64,000 nt of DNA from Crotalaria pallida (taxonomy: Eukaryota > Streptophyta > Magnoliopsida > Fabales > Fabaceae), in assembly GCA_037953625.1 (NCBI GenBank), contig CM075650.1, positions 121,069,706 through 121,133,705 on the forward strand. The letters run 5' to 3'. The notes beneath the pieces are model-generated. The model had not been told where the DNA came from and did no database searches. It worked only from the letters and a program-made list of their open reading frames with translations. Positions 47,614-59,949 of the stretch are shown piece after piece; the first letter of the stretch is position 1, and each line of letters begins with the position of its first letter. A program made the translations under genes and the position numbers.

Positions 47614-47889
47614 GTTAAAATTAAAATTAAAAGTATTAAAATGACAATATTACCTTCATCTCCGTTATCCCTCTTCGATTAACACCACCACCCACTCCTC
47701 TTCCACCATCACCTCCAATGCAGTCTAGCCATTGACGAGTATTATCTCACATTAACCACCTTTGTCGCCAACCCACAACAGCCACAACATATTCAGGTAT
47801 CAAGGCAAATAATATTTGACCCCCCAAAATTTATTTTTTTTTTTAAAATGCCCTCATGAATGTTTTTTTTTTTTTTTACACTTCATACA
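47614..47889. other. Spacer, T- and A-rich, no gene seen
   Basis: Short low-complexity sequence between inverted-repeat elements, with no frame or boundary that I can support. Confidence 0.5.
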
Positions 47890-48645
47890 CTGAAATTTAC
47901 GAGTTTTTAAATTACACATATGCTAATCCCTTGAAGTATTAATATTTTTGTCCAATACGCTTACCCCTGTTAAAAATTGCACACATACACCAAGGGGGCA
48001 GCATACCCAATTTAAAACACAAATTTTGTCCAGTACCCCAAGCGTATGTGCAATTTTTTAACATACTCTGCGGAATCAGCATATCATACCAAACTAACAG
48101 AACCTGGAGTTGTTTAACTATGAGCAGTGATGCATTTTACAAAACCTGGAGTAACTTTGCATAAACTTGAATAAAAGATCTTCCAATTTCAATGCTCTGA
48201 TTTATAATCCCTCTTTTGGTCTTCCTTAACTGGAGATCAACGAGTCTTGATCAGTTGATTGCAATTTGGCCTTACACTAGAAAATTATCTACTTGTTTTT
48301 AATGCTTCAGTATGCATATGGAATCTAAAGTTACTCGCATCCTTTACAGTCAAGTGAGTTTGCAAATGAACTTCATGCTAGTACTAAAGCATCACTGTTT
48401 CGCTTGAAGGTTCCACGGGTTCTGGGCAGAATGCAAATGCTTCTGGGTATTCTTATTTGGGTATGATACGAAAAAACTACACATATACTAGGGGTCGGCA
48501 TATTGGGCAAAATTTATGTTTTAGATTGGGTTCGTTGACCCCTTAGCATATGTGCAATTTTTCAATATACGCTGGGAGGTCAGCATATATGTAATTTTAA
48601 AACTCGTACGCTGATCCCTGAGTATATCAAGTCCCTTCCTTGGTA
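47890..48645. repeat. Long inverted repeat, probable foldback/MITE
   Basis: Arms of about 175 nt (47895-48070 and 48466-48640) share ACGAGTTTTAAATTACA, ATATGCTNA and AATTGCACATATG motifs in inverted order, at moderate identity. The central 400 nt has no ORF. I could not settle the exact ends or a target duplication. Confidence 0.55.
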
Positions 48646-48689
48646 CGGGAACTCTCAGAATTCAAAGAGAAAATGCCTCTCTATTTGAG

Positions 48690-48965
48690 GCCTAAAGGGT
48701 GATTTTAACACAGCTGTTGAAGAGCATTGGTATAAGAGATGGAAAAAAATCATATGGCCTATGCATTACACGGATGCACAGAAGCTAACTTCTGCTACGA
48801 TTATAGTTGTGGGGGAAGGTGAATATTGGTGGATCGGCACACGTTGACTTTTGTGAGTGGCTCAAACTGAGATCACCTAGGAAGTCTTCAAGACTCGATT
48901 TCTTGCTAAGTGTTTTCCAAAGAATAGGCAGCATTCTCGGAAAGTGGAGTTTCTAAAAATTTTAA
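48690..48965 (+). pseudogene. Decayed Ty3 gag fragment
   Basis: Across several frames the translation reads EHWYKRWKK, GEYWWIGTR, then EVFKTRFLAKCFPKN and KVEFLKI. This is the order of the retrotransposon gag domain in Ty3 chromoviruses (WW motif, then FKxRFLxKYFP and K-x-EFLxL). Stops and frame changes show it is dead. It lies just downstream of TEL2 on the opposite strand. Confidence 0.45.
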
Positions 48966-49047
48966 ATAAAAACAAAGGTTACAAGAACCAGCACAGAATT
49001 CATATTCTGGGCAAAAAATATGAAGCCGATCACAATCACCAGTAGTG

Positions 49048-52000
49048 TCATTGGTCCCCGCCTAAGAAGGGAATTTTAATCGTCATTTTGGATGCATTGG
49101 AGGGGAGAACAGGACTTGTGTTGAATGAACTTCTTGATGACTCCAATGCTCTGGTAGTTTGAAGAGCCATCTCGGCATGGAGTTGTATACATTTCACAGC
49201 CATCTATAGTAAAACAAAAATGATTATTTGGTAAGAGAAAATTAGCAGAAGAGTTAAACTAATCAACAGAAGTGGGGAACGGGGCTTTCAAGACTCTACA
49301 AAGGAATAAAAGGGGTCAAGAGACATAATCAGAAGCATAAGAACAAGATATCTGGTTAATATATTAACTACCATAAACTGTGATGAATGATACGAGTAAA
49401 TATACAAATGGAAGTCCACGACGACATCAAGGATTGATGACATACAACTAAGTAACTACAAAATGTTTGTCCTAGAGACTATTAAATAACGAATAAAGAT
49501 CCAAATTGGTTCTTAAAAAAATATGGAGACACATTTGGTCCCTGAAAAAAAAAACAAAAACTAATCTCAAAAATGCCAAACAGCGATTAAGTTAGTCCTT
49601 TTTAGAACAAATTTTATGGACACTTCAGTCACTATCAGAGACTAATTTGACCGGCATTTAAAACTTCTTTGGACCAATTTGAGGTTTTTCATTTTAGATG
49701 GACCAAATTTGTCTCCGTTTTTTGTTTAAATCTTAAATAACTGTAGACTGTGGACCCATAAAAAAATATTAAACCTTTAATATGAGCAAAGTACAGGTAG
49801 ATTGATAGGAATATAAGCTCTTAGATATTTGTATTAAATTAAAGAAATTAATGTAGTAAATATATTAGGTAGTTATGAGTGGTTAATGTGGTGCATTAGG
49901 AAGTTATGAGTAGCTATCCTCTGATAGTTATATATTATTATGTTTAAATATGTGGTGTGGGGGTTAAAACTCTTAATTCATATATTTGTCATTTGTGAAA
50001 GGTCCTTGTTAGGGGGAAACCCTGTGTATTGTTGTATTGTATGTAGTAGGAGGCCTAGGTCTCTGGAACAGCATCTGCAATAATTTATTTGTATTATTGT
50101 CTTTTTAATCTCAATTTCAAGTGAGTTCCAACAAAAGGGAGAACAACATCACTGAAAATGAAAGAAATTCTGAAGATATTCAAGATGTGCTTAGCAAGGC
50201 TTCAAAATCAATTGAAATGCCGAATTTTGAAAGTTCTGATCCCATCGGTTGGGTAGCCAAGGCAGAAAAGTTTTTTGAAATTCAAAACACCAAACCGGAA
50301 GATAAAGTGTCTTTGGCATTTGTGTGCATGGATGGATCTGCTGTACATTGGTTCAGTCTCAAAACAAGGATGCCTAACATGTCTTGGGACATTTTGAAGA
50401 AAGAATTGTTTAAAAGGTTTTTTAGTGGTGGTGCAGGGAATCCTTATGAGCAGTTAGCAACCTTAAAGTAAACTGGTTGTGAAGAAGAATTTGTCCAACA
50501 ATTCGACATGATGCTAGCACAATTACCAGAGATACCAGAAGCTCTTGCCTTGGGGTTCTTCATGAATGGATTGAGTGATGTGATCAGATTGAAACTAGAA
50601 CACATGACCCACAAAATGTACCCAAGGCGATTCACTTAGCCGTTTAATTGAGGATGAATTGTTTGGGGAAAGAATGGGCATTGTTTCTAATAAAGGAACA
50701 AAGAGTTCTATTTTTAATTTTGTGCAATCTGGTCTTGAGGGAGCAGTAAGAGAGCGATTCAAAAGTGATAGTTCTTGGATTAGTTTTTCTGGGTCTGAAG
50801 GAACTTCAAATTCGGGGTATAAACCAAGAAATTTGAGTCAGCCTAAAGTCTCGGAATCACATTCTAGCCCTTCACAGATTGCAAAATCCAGGGAGATCAA
50901 TGTTACTTCCAATTGGGATTCCGGTGCCCAAACTACACAAACTTCTCAATTCATAAACATGGGAACCCAACACTTGCCTTATCAAGAATATGTTAGGAGA
51001 AGAAAAGAGGGTTGTTGTTTTCAATATGGCCAACCATTTGGACCACTCCATAGGTGTCCAGAATGAAAGCTAAGACTACTCATTACGGGGGAAATCGATG
51101 AAGGGATTGAAGAGGGAGAGTTTGAGGCGGCTGATTTGGTGGACCCAAATTCAAGCAATGATTAACATGGGGCTATGGTTTCCTCAGTCAGCCTTGAGGA
51201 AAAGGCTGCTTCTGTATCGAGAGGCATTGATAAGAATATAAGCTCTTAGAGATTTGTATTAAATTAAATTAATTAATATAGTAAATGTACTAGATATTTA
51301 TGAGTGGTTAATGTAATGTATTAGGAAGTTATGAGTAGTTATCATCTTATAGTTATACTATTATATTATTATGTTTAAATATGTGGTGTGGGGGTTAAAA
51401 CTCTTCATTCAGAGATTTGTCATTTGTGAAAGGTTGAAGGAGGAGACTCCTCGTTAGGGGGAACCCTGTGTATTCCTATATTGTATGTAGTAGGAGGCCT
51501 AGGTCTCTGGGACAGCATCTGCTATAAATTCTTTGTATTATTGTCTTTTTAATCTCAATTTCTAGTGGTTTTCTATCAGAGATAATTGGAAAAGTTGTAA
51601 AAAAGGGGCGACAGAGATTCTAAACCTCTTCCAAGTTTCAAATTTCCTTTGCTTACCGTATAGCATTCTCTATCTGTATCTGAATCAGCTACATCAAGGG
51701 CCCATGTGCGAATCCATTCAAGGCCAGCGGAAATTTCTATATTTCCTTCGAGCAAGGCAGAGGAAATGTAAGTAGGATGAAGAGCCACCAATATGCATGA
51801 AGCAGCAAAAAGGACAGCTCTTCTCACATATGCTTCCTTGTGATGACATATCTCTCTGCATGAATCAAACTGTCAATTCAAATAACATTCGCATAGAGTA
51901 CAAGCGCACTTTTGGATTTGATTGAGAGATTAAGGTTTTAGGCTATGTCAGTCCTCCTAGGGTTTGCAATTAAATAGACAACTAATGTCTAAACCAGTAC

Positions 52001-55000
52001 CTGGATCTTAACATATCCAGAAGGGAGGGAGCAAGCACAGATGCTTCTGGATGCATGGCTACGGATTTCATACAAACCCCGAGCATATAAATCAGTTTCC
52101 CAAGGACAATAAAATCCCTTCCAAGCAAGTCAACACCATGCCTTTTTTTATCATATCCCTCCATGGCAGGAAGCATGAATGCAGCAGCATACATGGGAAA
52201 CTTGTTATGAGAACACTCCATCAGGTTTTGTTGTTCAGAAGGAGATCTTAGACTCCACCGGCGTGTTTTCCCTTTCTTCACTTGATTAGGTTTTGAGGGA
52301 AGTTCCCTCTCATAGCTATTTGACCAGTTCAGAAAAGGTCCGGTTCCTGATATCTCTTTCCACGAACCAGCACCAGGAATCCCTATGCTGCTAGGCAAGA
52401 ACCAAGGTCGGGAATCTGAAACAACTGAAATAAGGGAACTATTCTTATGTTTGGGTTTCATAATTTTTGATTCAGCTAGCTCCTGAGCTGCTTCTGTCAT
52501 GACATCTAGTATCATAATGCGTTGGCTGATATCTATATTTGGTGAATACAATAGCTTGATTAATGTGTCCAGTGACTCAAATGGGCATGTCACTGCCAAG
52601 GCAATTAATGCCCTCTGTCTTTTGTCTTCCATTGAGTCTTCTTCACCTTCTAAAGATATTTCAGAGCAACGAACCTGAACAAGAGTTCTAGTCAGATCCC
52701 TTGCTGCATGTTTTAGTTCGTCCGGGGATGCTCTTATGAGCTTTTCAGCAACATCAACGGCTCTTTCCACCTGGAACAAAAGTAAAAAGTTATTAATCAT
52801 AAAAAATTTAACAAAAAAGTAGGATACCGAGGCAAGAATGCATCAAGTCATACTTACACAGGATTACAAATTGTTTTTGAATAATGAACACTTGATAATT
52901 GTTGAACAATTTAGTTCGCGTAACATTATAGAATGATTATTAGTATATCACTATATCATAGAACCAATTAGACTTTAAACCACGAGAAACCACATTGCAT
53001 TATGGTAGGTATGGCAGATAATCAAAGGGCAACTAAAAAGTGACATGGGAGCAAATGACTCACCCCATCAGCATCATTAGATTTTCGAAGAGCCGCAACT
53101 ACATCAGCCAACTGTGAAATTTTTGTTTTCAAATCTGAGTCATCATCAGACAAATCATATGGCTGTAAAGATGAATCGCTAGATGAGTATGAATTCTCAC
53201 TTGCACTATCATCATCCTCATCACTAACATCTGGTTCAAGATTCAGTGATGCTAGATCAACAATCTCATCTGGATCAAGGACATTAAAGTCCAATAACTT
53301 CTTTTTACCCTTTACACTAATGCTTTTCTCTTTATTGGAAGGGGAATCAGAGTCCTTTTCTGGACCTGTCAATAAAGATATTTTTGTTTCCTCAACACCT
53401 TTTTCTAGACTCCCTTTCTTGGGGACAGCTAATCCAAAGTCCCAATCAATTGTCTCTCCACAGCAGCTATCATCAAGGTACAGAGGATTTTTCGGATCAA
53501 TAATTTTAGACAACACCAAAGCAACACTGCTAGCCATTTTTCGGACTAAATGATTAGGATTCTCCAGCCTACCTGAAACAATTACAGATAAAATTAGAAG
53601 ATGAAAGCTAACTACTAATTCTGCAAGAAGGGATGGCAATCCACTTTTGAACAAATTTATAAGACCACTAAGTGGAAGTGGGATGGAGATGGAACCGCAA
53701 TTAGAGAATTCAGCAAAGCAGTCACATGACTCACATATATATTACAAGTTATCCTATCTTGTTTTGCAATATGGCTTTTTCTTGATGAAAATATAACACA
53801 ATAAATGACAACAATCCAGAAGCTTGGCTTGTTAGAAAACATGAAAAATTTAAGTGATAGGTTGAACTGGATAGGAAAGTACTCCCAGAAAGTTAAACAA
53901 CTGTCAGATTCTTACTGGAATAAATTTAAGGGTACAGGTACCTCTTAAAAAAGCAGAGTGCCGGAGAAAGGACCTTAATCAGAAACATCAAGCTCATTAT
54001 ACTTTCAACTTCACATTCTAATATGGAAAAGAATTCCTAATTGGATAGCATGGAAAAGAAAGTTTGGAAGACTAGTACATAACTCTACAATCATTGCAGG
54101 TCATACACTTTAAATGACAGCCTAAATTTGATAGAGTTAACATAATTGACTAGATTCATGGCAGGACATAGAAAATAGTACAACAAGTTCAAGAGGAGCC
54201 TATTCCATATTGGGAAGGCCAAAAATTACTCATTAATTGTGCCAGATCTACCACATCCTTCCTTTGGGACTTTGGGTAGGGTGTGGTACTTAAGTACTGT
54301 TCTGAAGGATTAAGGGTGGGCAATAGTTTCAAAATCACATTATCCCTCTTCCAAATCTTTATTACCAAGACACAGAACAATTAAGTAAACAATAATTACA
54401 GCTAACTCCTTGAAGAATCAAGTGCAGGGCATCCTTCATCCCATCCAATTCTTCTTTAGACATTGTCTCCAGAGAAAGGCCAAGAGCTGCGGATATATCT
54501 AAGAAAAATATAGGAAAAAATAAATAAAGAAATGCATCTGACCATTCCTCCAAACCCCCACAATGATGGTAGCCTATAGCACTAGGCTATTCACATCAAA
54601 CAGAAACTACATATAGCTCTATTCACACATGCTTTTTCAGTATATTAGCATATTGAAAAAGGATACAAGCTTGCTGCTCAATAGGTGCCGTTTGCACAAA
54701 TTCTCTCTTAGACCATGCTGCCAACAGATGTTGGACTGTGTTCAAGAGACTTGGGCGATATTGTCCTGATAAGGAGGTACTGGGTGGACATTCATGAACA
54801 GCAAATTGAAGGATCCATTTCAGGCAGCTAAAGGGAAATACTTTCCAGAGCAGGAACTTCTCAACAAAAATGGACCTGAGGAGAAGCCGTGGAAAAAAAT
54901 TATGAGAGGGAGGAAAAAAATTGCTCATGGTGGTATACTAATGCCTACATAATATAAGGTGTCCAAACACATAATCTCAACAATAAACAAAAAAAAAGTG

Positions 55001-58000
55001 AGGAGCTGTTAAGAACAAGAGCAAAACAAATTTCATGCTTGAAAATTAAATAATGGTTCAAATATATTTAAAAGGGTCACTTAAAATGTATGTAAGCTTT
55101 TTTGGGGGGTGAGGGGATCCTAGACCCACTTCATGCATAGTTTTCAATATTATCAGAAACATTGAAAATATTGAAGCACAGAGATTAAATAAATTGGTGA
55201 AGTTCAAGTCAAGATTAGTTTCTTCTGAAAGTTTCTATTATACAGTTGTCCAGAACTTCAGTGGATAGTGCCTGTCAAGTAACTTACAATCAGTTTTACT
55301 TTCCAAGGACCTTATACGAGGCTACAGATGCATGGCCCATTCATCGTAAGGTCCATAAGCATTAGTTGTTTCAATCAAATCCATGATATCCAACACAAAT
55401 GTGATCCTTATTACATTCTTGCATTAGACTCTGTTCAGATTGAGGGGAGAAAACAGGGACTGGCGAAAAGTTAATCAGAAGCGAAGAGGAAACCAGAGGT
55501 GAAAATTTTAAAAATTTAAATTAATCGCTATCCCCTTTACTTTTCTCTTCATCCGACAAAGTTTTGTCAATTTTATTTCCTTCAATTCAAAATTTCAAAT
55601 GGAGCACAAGTTCAGGTTATCTGTGAAAAATGGCAAAACTTACTAATAATCCGCTGACCTGAAAGAAGCCTGAAGTTTCAAATTTCGATGGAATAACAGC
55701 CACAGAACCCAATAGGCTTGAACATCATTTACATGTTGAGTTGCTAGCTGATGCAAAATCTGCTCAGAGATTCTTTCTGTGGTATAAGGATCCCTGATTG
55801 TTTCCATCATTTTCAACCAAAATATAAAGTCTGGTTTTGACTCGAGTGATTTCTCAGTAATTGAATCATTAATTGATGATAAACAGCTGTTGACGAGCCT
55901 TAGAACTCGGGGTATCAATTCACTTGATAGCAGATCTACAGGAAAAGAGGTTCAATCATCAAAACATTTTAGTCACTTTAAACAGCTAGTCCAGACAAAA
56001 TTTAATTATAATTCACAACACTAATGGCAGATCACCAACTGATTGAACTAGTCCTTTATAGCAGTTTTAGAAGCAGTATAGGAAGTATCAGACAGTTAAA
56101 TTCAACCAAATCCTTGCTGTAACTCAAACCAGCATTTTATATATAACAAATATTAGATCTCTATTCCTAGACTTTCCTACAAAGAAGTTCAAAATCCGTT
56201 AAAACAATAGAACCACTTAGACTCTTCTACTTTCAAAACAAAATCATTTAAGCTTACTCCATCATGAGAATTTTATTTGGTATGAACAATCTAATAATCA
56301 TGGATTGCGTATAAGATTACATTAATGATTAATGTTGAAAAGATTAGAATGGTTTTGTTGGTCCATGCATTAGCAATTTAGCATGACATCAACACTACTG
56401 AGTAGCACACAAAGAAAATTAATATATTCTGCTATCAAATTCCAGAATCAAACTTTCGAGAGTTACCCAAAAGTGTTGCTTAACATGGATTCATTATTAA
56501 TCAAAGATTTCAATTGGGACTGCATTAGAGAGTTTTTAAATTTAAGTCAAAGGACTTCGCTCACGTGCTGGTTGGGAGTTTGTAGGTCACTGCAGGCTCT
56601 TGCTCAACCAATTGATTGCTGTTAGGACGGAAGGATAAAAGGGAACGTTCTTGGAATAATAGAGGGCCGGAGCTGTTAGTTTAGTTAGAGGGATATAGTA
56701 GATAAATAGGGGAATAAAAGGTAAAAGAGCATGTTTTACTAGCTTTGTGAGAATCAAGCTTTGCTATGTTGTTAAAGGGGTAACACTAGTAGGAGAATTA
56801 TTTATCCTACTCTGTTCAGCTTCAGTTCATCAATAAATTTGTTATTTCCATTTCTCTTTGCCTATCAGTTCCTCTGTATTCTAATTTGAGTTCCTAATAA
56901 ATTCATACTCCAAGTAGCATCTTTACAATTTAGGTGAAATTTTATATGTTAAACAGATTAATAGGTTACATAGTATAATGATATTTGGGGAAAAAAAACT
57001 GTCCTGGTGTGTGTAATTTTCTAGTTACCAGCATAGCCACGGCGACAAATGCGAGAAAACATCTCCCCTACAAATAACAGTGCCCCATTTTTGTCCATTT
57101 CATCTGAGGCATCTACATTCTCTGGCAAAATAATTTCTCCTTCTTCTACCAGGTGGAGTAGTTGGATAATAATTTGCTTGAAGAACAGACTACATACTCT
57201 TGTGAAGAAAAAGCTTAATGGGCTAACAAAGGAACGCTGAAGCATGACAAATTTGCCCCAAGATCATATTCAGCCAATGAAAATATTTAACGATAAGCTA
57301 TGTTAATCAAATAAAAAGAACTGCAAAACCATGTCAACATACATACAGATTACAAAAACTATTGAAACCAAGAAAAGAAAAAAGAGGATACTGTGATGAC
57401 AATGAAGTCAGGGGGTTCATTCTTGCTTTGTCAGGAATAGATGCAACAATCTGTGCAACCCTGGATACAGCCGGCTTGATTCGTTCATTTGTTAAACCTT
57501 TCAATTTAGGATGACCAGCAAATTCTCTTGCTAACTGGAGCACCCCGTTATTTTCAAGCAAACACAATACAAGCAATCTGTCATAAATGTTAAAATTTGA
57601 ATAAGGTCTTCCCAATGAAAAATTAATTTAGATCATCACTTCACCCAAAATTAAGCATGTGTATGTTTATAATTAGTGTTAAGTAAATGGCTTTGAAGGC
57701 AAAGAAAACTGCATCGAAGAGATAGCGCAATATAAACATTCATGCCTTTCAGCATTTGAGAGGACAGCATTAACATCAAGACCATCGGTCCCATTTTGCT
57801 GCAGAGAAGGAACCAAAACCTGCACCACCTCAATGACAGGTCCACGAACAAAGAAAACATCATAAACATGCTTATGTGCTGAAAAGGGAAAACAAGCCAA
57901 CCAGTTTGGGGCAACATCTGCAGGAAGTTGCATACTATATGAGAAAAACAGGAAAAGCAACATGCGACATTATTTGAGCAACTAAGAATACATTGGCTAT

Positions 58001-59613
58001 ATAACAGGAGAGTCTTTTTCATGTGAGTGAGGAGTAAATCTTGATCTATAACTATACATGATAGTTAAGATTAAGAGTTATTTAATAGTCGCATGAACAC
58101 TTAATAAAATCACATGAGTGAGCATTTTTGGGTGAGAAGAACAAATCTTGACCCTATAACCATACATGGATGATGATCGAGATTATCCGGTCACATGACC
58201 ACTTAAAAAATTGACATGCATTTATGTTCTAATCTTGACCATCCAAATAAGATTCGATGATCAAGATCAATCCTCACGTCTCTTATAACAAGGAGTTGTC
58301 CACCTTATGGTTCCTAATGCGAGAATGCGGGAGAAGTGAAGCTTCACGATTGAATATCACATGAATGGTCAATATCAGAACATAAATGTATGTGACTTTT
58401 CTAAGTTGCCAACCATTGAGTAGGCTTTTTTTTGCATAAAAACCTTTTGGGTAAGTTATGTTTCTATGAAAACTTCTAACTCAATATGCTCCTACATATG
58501 TACAAGACTAGCTTATAACTAAATAATATCGCTCTGTTTAGCATAACTAGCTTAAAAGCTAACTGATAGCTTATAATCTGTAGGAGCAGAAAATTATTAG
58601 CTGATAAGGTAGCTAATTGAAACAGATTTGTTTGGTAAGATTAGTGTATAAGAAACCCCTAACTTAAGTCATAAATCACCATCAAGTAGCTTATCAAATA
58701 TGGATTTATAAGTCACCTCATGAACTTATAAGCCCCTTTGTCAAACACAATCAAATAGCTTATTTTTTTTATCACGAACTAGCTTATAAGTCACCATATG
58801 ACCTTACCAAAAGTTGTGCCCCAAAGTGACGTATAAGTCATTCGGTGGGTTTATTTTTGACCAAAGATAAGACTCTGCCTTGTAAGCTCCTATTTGATAA
58901 GTCAGTTAAATTAACTTATGTCTTTTAAATCAGGGGCTTATAAGTTCCTTAACATAATTCTACATTTATCAGTTGTTCTACCAAACATTTCCTAATCAAT
59001 CAACTAGCTCATCGGTCATAAGTTTTCAGCCCCTCACTTTTCACCACTGACTTTTCGGCCTTCAGCGACACTTGACTACTTTTTAGTCAGTTTTGCCAAA
59101 CAGGCTCGTTCTGTTCAACAAAAAAAAAAAAAAAAAAAAAAAAAAAACATTACCAAGTAACAAGAACCTAGCCAGTGTAGGAAAAGCAGCTCCTCCATAA
59201 AACACATGCCACCATTCATCCCTTTCTTTCGCAGAAGGAACTTTCACACTTAAAACCTAAACACAACAAAATAACAAACACTAAATTACGAAGAGCTCTA
59301 ATCGAATACTAAAACTTCCAATTTCCAAGGCATGAATGACGCGAACCTGGTCTCGGTAACTCTCATCAACGCTACCTGCCAAGTCAGAGAACCACGATCA
59401 CACAAAAATTCAAAATTCAAATTCTTGTTTGAAATCAGTGAAATTAGGGATATGGAGTGAACCTGAGAGAAGAGAGGGGTCGAGAGGGAAAATGAGGGAA
59501 GCTATGGAGTGAAGGGCGCAAATGACTTGATCAACGTGCTTCGAGTTCTTTATAGATGATATCACTTCTCCGACTTTCCCTATTATTGTGACTTCTAATG
59601 CTCGCTCCTCCAT
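49048..59613 (-). CDS. TEL2: TEL2/TELO2, telomere length regulation protein, 13 coding exons
   Basis: TEL2 is the scaffold of the TTT complex (with TTI1 and TTI2), which works with HSP90 and R2TP to mature PI3K-like kinases (TOR, ATM, ATR) in the cytoplasm. Exons, 5' to 3': 59463-59613, 59347-59375, 59154-59256, 57746-57917, 57392-57577, 57029-57189, 55659-55935, 54667-54875, 54400-54498, 53064-53572, 52001-52770, 51657-51855, 49048-49203. Phases match throughout, giving 1,006 codons plus TGA. The protein is largely alpha-helical. An acidic Ser-rich patch at about residues 577-609 (DVSDEDDDSASENSYSSS and SDDDSD) resembles CK2 sites used for R2TP binding. The Telomere_reg-2 domain (PF10193) follows at about 610-730. 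All introns are GT-AG except intron 4, which has a GC donor. The start is the first ATG of exon 1; the last exon begins ATGGCTGTG in phase 0. The assignment comes from recalled family similarity and was not searched. Confidence 0.9.
49491..49732. mobile_element. Mutator-like MITE, 242 nt, in TEL2 intron 12
   Basis: Inverted arms (GATCCAAATTGG and GGAGACANATTTGGTCC motifs at both ends) are flanked by a perfect 9-bp duplication TTAAATAAC (49482-49490 and 49733-49741). Confidence 0.72.
49803..50133 (+). repeat. 5' LTR of the gag-only element
   Basis: About 90 percent similar to 51228-51578 by eye, with small indels. The lower identity shows this insertion is older than the Athila and PMD elements. 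Confidence 0.85.
50134..51066 (+). pseudogene. Ty3-type gag, broken
   Basis: The gag domain is clear (EMPNFESSDPIGWVAKAEKF, then DGSAVHWFSLKTRMPNMSW and LKKELFKRFF). An in-frame TAA follows at about 50469-50471, the same frame continues (EEFVQQFDMMLAQLPE), and then a frame change occurs near 50605. A zinc-knuckle-like end is present (GCCFQYGQPFGPLHRCPE), but the second Cys is replaced by Tyr. No protease, RT or integrase follows. It depends on other elements for mobility, if it is mobile at all. Confidence 0.8.
51067..51227 (+). other. Short non-coding interior of the gag-only element
   Basis: A spacer between the gag stop and the 3' LTR. It contains a short purine stretch near 51217-51226 that could serve as a polypurine tract. 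Confidence 0.5.
51228..51578 (+). repeat. 3' LTR of the gag-only element
   Basis: Partner of 49803-50133. It ends 79 bases from the TEL2 exon 12 donor. Confidence 0.85.
56620..56867 (+). mobile_element. Possible short solo LTR in TEL2 intron 6
   Basis: A 248-nt block starts TGTTAGGACGG and ends TCTCTTTGCCTATCA, with a TATA-like stretch and an LTR-like layout. Flanking five-base segments do not match, so the call is weak. Confidence 0.3.
58531..59108. mobile_element. hAT-like MITE in TEL2 intron 3
   Basis: The ends read CGCTCTGTTTAGCATAACTA and, inverted, CGAGCCTGTTTGGCAAAACT. The interior has many AGCTTATAAG motifs typical of abundant dicot hAT-type MITEs. The target duplication is uncertain. 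It occupies about half of intron 3. Confidence 0.45.
59120..59147. repeat. Poly-A tract (poly-T on the TEL2 strand) at the start of intron 3
   Basis: A run of about 28 A begins within five bases of the exon 3 donor (G|GTAATG, then poly-T on the minus strand). Such a run is usually length-variable. Confidence 0.85.
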
Positions 59614-59670
59614 CAACGATTTTATGAAGCAAAGTTTCTATTCCACGCTTTTCTCACAAACGCGCGTTGT

Positions 59671-59695
59671 TTTTTTTTTTTTTTTTTTTTTTTTT
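59671..59695. repeat. Poly-T tract just upstream of TEL2 exon 1
   Basis: A run of about 25 T lies 58 bases upstream of the TEL2 start codon, in the 5' UTR or core promoter (poly-A on the gene strand). Confidence 0.85.
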
Positions 59696-59949
59696 GAAGC
59701 AACTAGTACAAACGCACCCGGATTCTGCCAGTTCTGCAGAACACTGCAGCTCCAACGCGAAGCAACTGATTTCTATAGACTGTTTCGGGGTAAATGAGTG
59801 TTCTCTTGTTTGTTTGTTTGTTTTTTTTTCCTTTTATTAATCTTTATATTTTTACAATTTTTCTTGGTTTAATTTTATTTTATTTTTTAGTTCCTGAAAA
59901 TCGAAAGTTCAGCATATTTATAGTCTATTTTTTTAAGGAAATTTCTAAA

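Larger units (their letters stand above)
49803..51578 (+). mobile_element. Small LTR element with gag only (TR-GAG type) in TEL2 intron 12
   Basis: Direct repeats of 331 nt (49803-50133) and 351 nt (51228-51578) begin TGATAGGAATATAAGC or TGATAAGAATATAAGC and end in CA. The flanks TAGAT (49798-49802) and GAGAT (51579-51583) suggest a 5-bp duplication with one mismatch. The 1.1-kb interior has only gag. No PBS of a standard type is visible after the left LTR, so the 5' junction may be rearranged. It lies opposite to TEL2 transcription. Gag-only LTR elements have been described as TR-GAG. Confidence 0.82.
49204..51656 (-). other. TEL2 intron 12, enlarged by two transposons
   Basis: This is the last intron, 2,453 nt, against 87-1,236 nt for the others. 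The donor is ACG|GTAAGC at 51656 and the acceptor is CTATAG|ATGG at 49204. It contains a Mutator-like MITE and an LTR element, and both splice sites remain intact. Confidence 0.85.

Noticed and set aside
51563..51580. TGGTTTTCTATCAGAG resembles the common tRNA-Met primer binding site
   Set aside because: It sits at the end of the 3' LTR rather than after the 5' LTR, and the equivalent 5' position lacks it. A chance resemblance.
53320..53553. Plus-strand frame within TEL2 exon 10
   Set aside because: It is the antisense shadow of a confirmed coding exon.
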